A stretch of DNA of 64,000 nt, taken from positions 5,427,458 through 5,491,457 of the forward strand of contig NW_024726235.1 in NCBI RefSeq assembly GCF_018991925.1, in the 5' to 3' direction. Shown in pieces: positions 57,108 to 64,000 of the stretch. The DNA is from Homarus americanus (Eukaryota; Arthropoda; Malacostraca; Decapoda; Nephropidae). The notes below the pieces were generated by a model. The model was not told the origin of the DNA. It made no database searches and saw nothing but the letters and a program-made list of their open reading frames with translations. Made by a program: the position numbers and the translations under genes. Position 1 is the stretch's first letter; each line of letters starts with the position of its first letter.

Positions 57108-57187
57108 GTTTATACTCTTGCCTGACACACTGTAGGGAAAGTGAGCAGTGGTGTTGTTACGGACACTCCTTGTGGTCCCCTTATTGA
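57108..57187 (+). other. candidate Cys-rich terminal exon
   Basis: A good acceptor (pyrimidine-rich, ending TTCACAG at 57107) is followed by a frame open for 25 codons to TGA at 57185. With two leading bases it holds SCLTHCRESEQWCCYG, a C-x3-C-x6-CC pattern. AATAAA words follow within about 120 bp. A Cys-dense short terminal exon is what small secreted peptides show. The pattern loosely recalls the Cys-rich stretch of crustins, but spacing differs and no WAP domain follows. An alternative donor GTGAGC lies at 57140. It accepts phase 1, the phase left by the exon at 34352. The reverse strand also has an acceptor-like site here, so strand is not certain. Confidence 0.22.
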
Positions 57188-57795
57188 GTTAAGCTTTAGG
57201 GAAATTAATATACAAATAACAGAGAGATAAATAAGATCAAATGATAACATGAAAGTGTAGGAATTCAGACAAAAATTAGTAGACAAATAAGACAAACAAT
57301 AAAACAAGAATAAGTAGTTAAATAAAGCAAAAAATGCTAAGAATAAAAATATGGACAAAAGAAAAATTACAATTCATACATCTGTTTCCATCTTACGACA
57401 ATAATAAACCCATGGCGTTAAGGCAGACACCAGTGACCTCCTTCCTCAACTTAAACCTTATACCTGTCATTAACTTTAAAACCTATAGTCTACATCTATT
57501 TAGCACAGGTGTTTATAATATATATATCTGAGTAATATAAACCGTGTTACTATTGTCTGCACTAAATAAACCACCACTCAAATACAGTGTTCATTAAAAT
57601 TCTATCTCCAAGTTTAGAGAAATACTCGTAGCCTGTCTAGATCTTAGGAGCTTTCTCTACCTAGTGTGTGAGGTGTAAAGTCATTGTTCCTCACTGTTTT
57701 ATTGCCAGGGTTTTTATATACGGGTTATACACATAGTTGGTCATCGTTAACTCTGTGTTAAATATTTACAACAAGAATATCTATATCACTGTTGT
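57188..57795. other. AT-rich unannotated stretch
   Basis: Polyadenylation-type AATAAA words near 57300-57330; otherwise nothing. Confidence 0.4.
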
Positions 57796-57992
57796 TTGTT
57801 GTTGTTCGTTAGTCTCTCGTGTTGTTCGTTAGTGTTCGTTAGTCTCTCGTGTTGTTCGTTAGTGTTCGTTAGTCTCTCGTGTTGTTCGTTAGTGTTCGTT
57901 AGCTTCTCGTGTTGTTCGTTAGTGTTCGTTAGTCTCTCGTGTTGTTCGTTAGTCTCTCGTATTATTCGTTATTGTTTGTTAGCTTCTCGGTG
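57796..57992 (+). repeat. 30-bp tandem repeat (TTAGTCTCTCGTGTTGTTCG)
   Basis: About six copies of TTAGTCTCTCGTGTTGTTCG plus TTAGTGTTCG. The plus frame reads a 10-residue Cys/Ser/Leu/Val repeat. Confidence 0.95.
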
Positions 57993-58016
57993 TTCTGGTC
58001 CCGGATGTTGCTTCAG

Positions 58017-58068
58017 GCTGTCTGGTGATCATGGTGTGCGTCTTCAGGATAACCAATGTAACCTTCAG
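58017..58068 (+). other. candidate LRR-like internal exon
   Basis: An acceptor GTTGCTTCAG ends at 58016 and a donor CAG|GTATAAG starts at 58069. Between them the frame (one leading base) reads LSGDHGVRLQDNQCNLQ. The part VRLQDNQC fits the LxLxxNxC half of a leucine-rich repeat and resembles VRIEHNKL in the piece at 60509. It takes phase 2 and leaves phase 0, so it cannot join the 60.5-kb exon directly; a further exon would be needed. The donor is only fair. Confidence 0.22.
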
Positions 58069-58088
58069 GTATAAGGTATAGAAAACCA

Positions 58089-58450
58089 TTATATTAAACA
58101 TCTCATAAAAGAGGGACCAGTACATCTCCTTAGGGTACTACACTCTTCCTCTATACAGTAAGATGGACTTTGGGAGTCTGCACCATCTAATGCCACACTC
58201 TTCAAACACGATCCTGAAATCACCTCGGGAAATGTAAAGAATTCAACATGGCCTCGTAGCATCTGAACTCTCATCGGAAGCCCCTTTTGTGTCAGGAATT
58301 AGTTCAAAGGCGCCTAACGATATCCAATGCAGCGACACGAGTAATTTTGGAGTCGTGAGGTGCCTGGTGCCACATATTTGTGAGGATTAACAGGTCATCG
58401 GCAGCAATGACCTCTCTTAAAATATTAAACTGTACCGGGTATATCATTCA
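58089..58450 (-). pseudogene. decayed protein-coding sequence, unidentified
   Basis: Minus strand: an ATG near 58448 opens about 47 codons containing REVIAADDLLILTNMW and SKITRVAALDIVRRL before TGA. After a shift of frame, further open pieces follow (ELIPDTKGASDESSDATRP). Another frame from ATG at 58274 runs to 58089 with EFFTFPEVISGSCLKSVALD and CIEEECSTLRRCTGPSF. The residue make-up looks like real protein broken by frameshifts, for example a transposon-encoded or retrocopied gene. I do not recognise the family. The plus-strand candidate exon at 58017 is close but not overlapping. Confidence 0.25.
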
Positions 58451-58545
58451 TGTGTCATTTTTTATCAAGGAAATTATTTTAGTCACCATCTGGAATATTT
58501 TTGTACTTGTTAATTTCTGTTCGACCCTTTCTTTTTTGTGAACTG

Positions 58546-58550
<5 letters not shown>

Positions 58551-58604
<54 letters not shown>
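58551..58604 (+). repeat. (CT)n microsatellite
   Basis: Perfect CT repeat of about 54 bp. Confidence 0.97.
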
Positions 58605-58606
<2 letters not shown>

Positions 58607-59419
58607 TCCTCAACCCTTCTCTCTCCCGCGTAACCCAGTAAGTGATCTCCCTCTATTTAGCCTTAGATTGTGTCCCAGTCCGAGCAGCAGGAGGTGTTGT
58701 GGTGGTGGTGGTGGGCCGTCCAGGAGGTCCCACCCACCACCCGGTGTTTCTTTAAGATTTCTCTGCCCTTATTTCTCTCTCTTTCTGGAAAAAAAACCCA
58801 GAATATATCTTTTTGTTTTATCCAGTTACAGTAGAGTCTTAATGCAACTTGGACGCCATTTTATCACCCATTTACATTTCGTATCTTGGATGAGCCAATT
58901 TAAGTTCTTTCTCTTGGGGGAAAAATTTATCTCAGGGTCTTCAAGATCGCAGGACCTGGCCGAGCCTATGAGGGATAGACTCCATTACACGCCTGTCTTT
59001 CCACTGTACGATTATTAGGCCCAGAATCTGGTCCATAGGCCTAATTATTTCCATGGGGTTGTTAAGCAGGAGGTAATGGATAGTTCGGAAGAGTCAATGG
59101 CGGTAATTCCGTGAGATCACCTCATGTTCGTCATTGTCACGGGGGCGATGACTAGAGGGTGTGGTCGCCATAGGCTGGGTCTGACCGGGATGATGTGGCC
59201 ATGGGGAGGTTGGGGTGGGCTTGGAATAAATGTGGTGCCATAAGCTAGTAAAAAATACTGAAGTGGCCTGGCCATGGCGTGGTTGTAGTGACAATATTTT
59301 TTTTCTGACAAGAATGAAAATGACACTGAGTGTGACTGGTGGCCATGACTGGGTGTGACGAGGCCTGGCTGGCCACAGATAGAATGGCCCCGACAATCGA
59401 AATGGCCGTGAGGGTTTGG
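58605..59419. other. unique stretch with a dispersed repeat copy
   Basis: A GGTGGTGG run lies near 58695-58712. A relative of the 14.95-15.08-kb repeat (GTTACAGTAGAGTCTTAATG..GGACGCCATTTT) lies at 58826-58862. From about 59190 GGCCATGG/GGTGTGAC words become frequent. No gene supported. Confidence 0.4.
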
Positions 59420-60190
59420 ATGTCTTAAACTGTCACAGGTTGGGTGTGGCGAATGGGAGGTGGTCTCAGGCTATGTGTAACAAGGGTGGGGTCGTCACAG
59501 GCTAGGTGGTGGAGGGCGGGGTAGTCTCAGGATAGGTGAGGCGAGGGTGGGGTAGTCTTAGGATAGGTGGGGAGGGTGGGGTAGTCTTAGGATAGGTGTG
59601 GGGTGAGGGGTGGGGTCACAGGACAAGTGGAGTGAGGGGGGCCGTCACAGGACAAGTGGAGGAGGGTGGGGTCGTCACAGACTGGGTGGGAAAGGGGTGG
59701 TCTTGGATAGGGTGGCGGGAGGGAGGGATGGTCTCAGGATAGGTGAGGCGAGGTAGTCTTAGGATAGTGGGGGAGGGTGGGGTAGTCACAGGACAAGTGG
59801 GGTGAGGGGTGGGGCCGTCACAGGACAAGTGGGTGAGGGTGGCCACTGCAGACTGGGTGGAAAGGGTGGGTGGTCTTGGGATAGGGTGGCGGAGGGCGGG
59901 GTAGTCTCCCAGGATAGTGAGGCGAGGGGTGGGGTAGTCTTAGGATAGGGGTGGGGAGGGTGGGGTAGTCACAGGACAAGTGGGGTGAGGGGTGGGGTCG
60001 TCACAGGACAAGTGGAGTGAGGGTGGGGTCGTCGCAGACTGGGTGGGAAAGGGTGGGGTGGTCTTAGGATAGGTGGCGGAGGGAGGGATGGTCTCAGGAT
60101 AGGTAGGAGATGGAGGGATGGAATCAGGATAGGTGGGGAGGGCGGGGTGGTCTCAGGATAGGTGGGGCGATGGTGGGGGAGGGGGACGCA
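59420..60190 (+). repeat. G-rich ~30-bp minisatellite (GTCTTAGGATAGGTGGGG)
   Basis: About 25 units of two alternating types: GTCACAGGACAAGTGGGG and GTCTTAGGATAGGTGGGG, each followed by GAGGGTGGGGTA. Confidence 0.93.
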
Positions 60191-60430
60191 GGTGATCATG
60201 GCGGCTGTAGACCAAGACATGAAGGTAGCCGGAGGTAAAGTTGGTCTGTGGTGAAAGAGGCCGTGAGAAGTGGCTGTCAGTAGTGCTGGGTGGAGGCAGA
60301 GCGGCGGAAGTGACCAAAGGTGGAGGTGGGCAGTGGCTAGACGTAACTAAAAAAGGTGGATTACGATCAAGAGGTGGAAGTGGCCGGAGGTTACCAGCCA
60401 ACCAAAGATGGAAGTGGCTGCTACAGTGTT
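60191..60430 (+). repeat. degenerate GGAAGTGGCCGGAGGT repeat
   Basis: Five or six loose 35-40-bp units with AAGTGGC cores. Confidence 0.5.
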
Positions 60431-60508
60431 GATATGATGATAAGGGAACGGGGAACACACGGAACGCTTCACTATGCTACACGTAACTTCTCCTTTATTT
60501 TCTTACAG

Positions 60509-60629
60509 TCTTTTTAAAGTCCCAGCTGTCATGTCAACCCTCACAGTAGTGCGTATCGAGCATAACAAGTTGCAAGAGCTCAACACACTCACCGGGAATG
60601 TCGCTCTGGACTGCAGTTGCAAAAGTTAA
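60509..60629 (+). CDS. leucine-rich-repeat protein, probable terminal exon
   Basis: A strong acceptor (TCCTTTATTTTCTTACAG, ending at 60508) is followed by a frame open to TAA at 60627-60629, about 39 codons after one leading base. It reads LFKVPAVMST, then LTVVRIEHNKLQEL, an exact fit to LxxLxLxxNxLxxL with the usual V/I substitutions. It then reads LTGNVALDCSC, like the GNxxxCxC entry of an LRR C-terminal cap. LRR proteins bind other proteins and are mostly extracellular or membrane-bound. This would be the last LRR and start of the cap, with a stop soon after, so the protein either ends early or the cap is cut. No other exon is certain; a weaker LRR-like piece is at 58017. The exon needs an upstream exon ending in phase 2. 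Confidence 0.52.
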
Positions 60630-61142
60630 CAAGGCTTGAAACCAATTTGTCACGAGTAATTTAATCAACACATTACCTCTTGTTGTGGGTTTTGACCTGG
60701 GGATGAAGTTCAGTTCCCTCCCTCCCTTACTAAATCAAACAAGCTGTTTGATGAGACCGGATATGATTTAGTGAGTTTTTCCCTCCATACGAAATAACAG
60801 GACACTGCCTCGTTCCGCACACCTTGTGGGAAAAGTTTCAGATTATAATCTGTGGAACAGCGAACAAGTGTAGCCAGGGTGGGGGTGATTACCTGGTGGT
60901 ACAGGAAGGCCATACACAGGTGGCCGCCCCCCCTGTCGTGTCTGGCAACACTGATTGTCACCCAGGGCTGCCAACTTTACGGTGATCACCCTGGTTAATA
61001 CCTCCCATAATGCACCTCTAGCGGTGATGACACTAATGCTAGCCACTCTTATGACCGTCATTAAGCTCATTTACTGACGGTTATCCGCAGCCTCCCAGCC
61101 ACTAAAGGCGGGGAGGACGTGAGGAGACCTGTGATTGGTCAC
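60630..61142. other. GC-balanced stretch with promoter-like words
   Basis: TGGCAACACTGA at 60943-60954 recurs exactly at 19412 and resembles Drosophila core promoter motif 1 (M1BP type). It is followed by an inverted relative (CAGGGCTGCCAA). A CCAAT-type GATTGGT lies at about 61132. A minus-strand ORF of 75 codons from ATG at 61070 is unrecognised. A TATA-less promoter between about 60.9 and 61.2 kb is possible. Confidence 0.25.
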
Positions 61143-61175
61143 GGAGTCCGGCTACCGGGTATTTAGCCGGACTCC
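61143..61175. repeat. perfect 12-bp inverted repeat, 9-nt loop
   Basis: GGAGTCCGGCTA (61143-61154) and TAGCCGGACTCC (61164-61175) are perfect inverse copies around CCGGGTATT. They would form a stable GC-rich hairpin or bind a dimeric protein. The site lies just after the CCAAT-type word. Confidence 0.8.
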
Positions 61176-61953
61176 AAGCGTAGCCGTACGTGTCTGGCAG
61201 CTTAATGTGAGATGAGGTGGTCTAGTAAGGTCACGTCACAGTGTTGTTGCGTGGTTACGTCAATGTTGTGTTACGTGCCTATGTCACACCAATACTTGGT
61301 CACATTACACTCGTCACAGTATACTGTGGTCAACTGGTGGTGAGCGGATGTGTCGCTGGTAGTCACACTAAGCGGGGGGGGGGGTGGCTGGAGCACAGGT
61401 TTCCTCGGAGTCAGTTAACGTTGTACAGAACACAAGCGGCGCCGACTTAACACATAATCATTATACTTTCCTGAAATTGACGCTCAAAATTTCTCGCCCT
61501 GGTGCCTGCTGTCTCGTATGAAGTTGGAATAATGACAAATTACTCCCCCATTTGTACTCATTCCTGTAGTTTTTCTGTACTGTGTAATTATCTAAGCAGG
61601 AAGAAGTTAATATAATCACGACAGAATAATGGAGAATTATAAAATTGATAATCAGGTACAAATTACCTTAAATTGCCGAGTACAGAGCTTCATTTCCCGT
61701 CGGTGGTCCAAGTATCGAAATAAGCGTCACTTCTGCCCCGAGGAAACGTTAATAATTATGAGAACAAAACAAGTTTATAATCGTCTTGTTTAATCTTACT
61801 CAACAAGGTAGAAAGAGACACCGTAATTTGTACACGACACCGAGGCCCTCAAGTTATCGGAATGAATGAAGTGTATGGGACACAGTCTGAAGCCCGTTAT
61901 AAGGTGACAACACAGTGATCGGGTACTGTGAGCAGCCATGGTGTGTTATATGC
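61176..61953. other. unannotated stretch
   Basis: TTACGTCA-type CRE-like words near 61225-61265 and a G run near 61375-61384. No coding signal supported. Confidence 0.4.
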
Positions 61954-62379
61954 TCACCCGGACAAACTGTTTTCAAAATTCCAAACATCTGTGATTGAAC
62001 ACGACGGGAAGCTTTGTGGTGTGGTAAGCTGACACAACCAGTGTGCCCCGTGCGTGGTCGGTCCGCTGTCCCCCGCCGTGAGGTATCCGCGGTCGAGACT
62101 GGCCCAGGACTCCCTGAAGACTCCCTGAGAGCTCCTTAGGGGTTCCTCAGGGGCCTGCCGTGGAACAAGGAGCCCCGCTGAGCACTGGGGGGAGAAACAT
62201 GCTCCCCGCAGCTTTCCCCTTGTCCGCGGGATGTGGGAGGGAGGAGGAGGCAAGGGCAGCAGGATACTGTAGAAGCTCACAAGTTTTGACATGAGAACAT
62301 CAGGAAGATCGCGGATTAACAAGATATTAATATGAAAGAATAAACCCGGAAAAGAGTTCTGCAAACCCGATAATATCAT
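61954..62379 (-). other. 141-codon open frame, doubtful
   Basis: ATG at 62379 to stop at 61954, not repeat-derived, with a GC-rich second half (about 62040-62240). The start is hydrophobic (FFHINILLI), the middle has PLPPPP, and the end has no motif I know. There is no TATA or clear splice signal. Its GC-rich half also contains a run of CTCCCTGA/GCTCCTTAG near-repeats. It may be a real exon, a lncRNA or chance. Confidence 0.13.
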
Positions 62380-62432
62380 AACATACGAGAACCAGGAGAC
62401 TTAAACAGTGTAGACCCTCGGGTAGATAACTA

Positions 62433-62456
62433 AGAGAGAGAGAGAGAGAGAGAGAG
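62433..62456 (+). repeat. (AG)n microsatellite
   Basis: Perfect AG repeat of 24 bp. Confidence 0.95.
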
Positions 62457-62569
62457 GCACAAATATAGCTGTCTGGCGGAGATGTACATGTACAGTCATC
62501 AGAGGTTGGCATGCCTGGGAACCTAAAAGTCAAAACAATAATAAAAGTGGAAATAACATCCCAAGAGTA

Positions 62570-62963
<394 letters not shown>

Positions 62964-62991
62964 CGAGAGAGAGAGAGAGAGAGAGAGAGAG
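62964..62991 (+). repeat. (GA)n microsatellite
   Basis: Perfect GA repeat of about 28 bp. Confidence 0.95.
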
Positions 62992-63400
62992 GTAAGTTTG
63001 AATTCCGCGGTCTTGTTGGTATGTGTCGTCATTATACAGTGGTCGGGAAGGAATAACACCATCAAACAGTAACAGTACGCATTATGTACCTGAACAAACT
63101 ATTAACCTCTGTAATGTATTGTTGTTTTCAAAGATGACCAAACAGAAGACGTTGTAGAGTTTAATCCTTTACTCTTTGATGTTGAACCTACAGTTATATA
63201 ATTACCCAGACATATAATCCAGGTATTATAACTAACAATGACGTGGAGACTCGAAAAAATGGTCATCGTTCAGCCTCGTTCAATCACCCAGGTGTGTAAT
63301 ATGATAACAGGTAAATAATACGTAAATCCCAGTGTTATATCGGACTAGTCGTGTGAAATGACAGGACTTGTGTCAGGCTCCGGCAACAGGTGGTACTTAC
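62992..63400. other. unannotated stretch
   Basis: No supported signal. Confidence 0.4.
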
Positions 63401-63568
63401 TAAGCTGCAGGACCGTGCGTGTGTGTGTGTGTGTGTTGCTTCTCCATTTACATTTGTACAGTATGTATTTTCTTGACTCAGCTCACGCACTGGGTTGATA
63501 GTTTGTGAATGGTTATGAGTTCCAGTTATCACGGCAGTTTCTTCCTCTTCACAGTTTCCTTTCAACAT
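63401..63568 (-). other. candidate coding exon with strong donor
   Basis: Minus strand: an acceptor-like CCGCAG ends just before GTAATG; the ATG at 63568 opens 56 codons. It runs directly into GTAAGTA (63400-63394), a good donor, leaving phase 0. The N-terminal part (NCEEEETAVITGTHNHSQ) looks like protein, but the 3-prime part includes a short GT/CA microsatellite giving THTHTH. An overlapping plus-strand frame (63509-63841) competes, so at most one is real. Confidence 0.2.
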
Positions 63569-63841
63569 TACCTGCGGATGCGGGCTGATGATGCATCATT
63601 TATTTTTACCAAGTTAATTGGCGAAAATTTGACAAGGTTCTTATTTTGTCGATTATTTTGTCTTTGTATTTCCTTCGTTCTACCGGTATATGTACAGGGA
63701 GCCTTGGGGATCTGGGAAACCCAGCGTAAAACGATTCCTGAAGGTTATCCCCAGAAGTCTAATAGTTTTAGTGGAAATCAGCCAAGTCACAGCCGTAAGG
63801 CAGGACGGTTGAGTGAGTCAGGGTGTACACAGGAAACATAA
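63509..63841 (+). other. 110-codon open frame, doubtful
   Basis: ATG at 63509 to TAA at 63839. The middle holds a hydrophobic stretch FLFCRLFCLCISFVLPVYV that could span a membrane, and the end is polar. It is the longest non-repetitive plus frame with its own ATG in the right part of the window. No family is recognised, and it overlaps the minus candidate exon. Confidence 0.15.
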
Positions 63842-64000
63842 CCTGCAGGTTAACTCCTGCAGGATCACCGACTATGAACCAAGGCGTTGCTACACATTAA
63901 GTCGCCGCAAACCATTTGATTATAAAGAATCAGAGATCATGGCCTCACTGTTAGGGATCACAGAGGATCACATTCTAACTTCAAACAGAAAACGGATTAG
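63842..64000. other. right edge
   Basis: A small inverted repeat CCTGCAGG..CCTGCAGG at about 63843-63863; otherwise nothing seen. Confidence 0.4.

Noticed and set aside
57110..57358. Minus-strand frame overlapping the Cys-rich candidate exon
   Set aside because: It is Phe/Leu/Ser-rich from AT content with no splice or start context. It was kept only as a reason to doubt strand.

Overview
This window looks like non-coding eukaryotic DNA, most likely from an arthropod and probably a decapod crustacean. Three things point there: many interstitial TTAGG/CCTAA tracts (the arthropod telomere motif), a very high load of microsatellites and minisatellites, and a truncated CR1/L2-like non-LTR retrotransposon together with tRNA-derived SINE-like elements. 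No bacterial gene layout, rRNA, intact tRNA or CRISPR array is visible. The species assignment is inference.

Roughly half the window is tandem repeat. From left to right: a ~36-bp G-rich minisatellite organised in 113-bp units (0.5-1.05 kb); a 42-bp array (3.8-4.5 kb); an 18-bp array (6.5-6.8 kb); polypyrimidine and CA/GT tracts (7.9-9.7 kb); a 2.2-kb ACA-rich array (11.0-13.3 kb); a 33-bp array (13.6-13.9 kb); a TTAGG-based higher-order array (15.4-15.7 kb); another 33-bp array (16.6-17.2 kb); pyrimidine arrays (20.2-21.3 kb); a 3.55-kb G-rich 18-bp array with an internal 1.21-kb duplication (22.8-26.35 kb); a run of 22- to 32-bp arrays (27.3-33.2 kb); further C-, GA- and GAT-rich arrays (35.8-46.6 kb); a 37-bp array (48.8-49.2 kb); a 25-bp array followed directly by a 16-bp array (50.2-54.7 kb); an 8/16-bp array with 88-bp higher-order periodicity (55.1-56.4 kb); and G-rich repeats (59.4-60.2 kb). 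The very long open reading frames through these arrays follow from repeat composition and are not genes.

Genic signal is sparse and consists of short exon-like pieces. The best is a plus-strand piece at 60509-60629 with a strong splice acceptor, a leucine-rich repeat matching LxxLxLxxNxLxxL, and a Cys-containing end. A smaller LRR-like piece lies at 58017-58068. At 34.0-34.4 kb two candidate first coding exons point away from each other: a minus-strand piece starting MAAAP with a GTAAGT donor, and a plus-strand piece with a TATA box, a hydrophobic signal-peptide-like start and a GTAAGT donor. Weaker candidates lie at 9.83, 19.4, 19.75, 30.6, 57.1, 58.1-58.45 and 63.4-63.8 kb. If these are real, the window is mainly intronic and intergenic DNA of genes with very large repeat-filled introns. 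I see no convincing complete gene and no clear new multi-gene system. The most interesting items are the divergent promoter, the LRR exon and the higher-order structure of the arrays.
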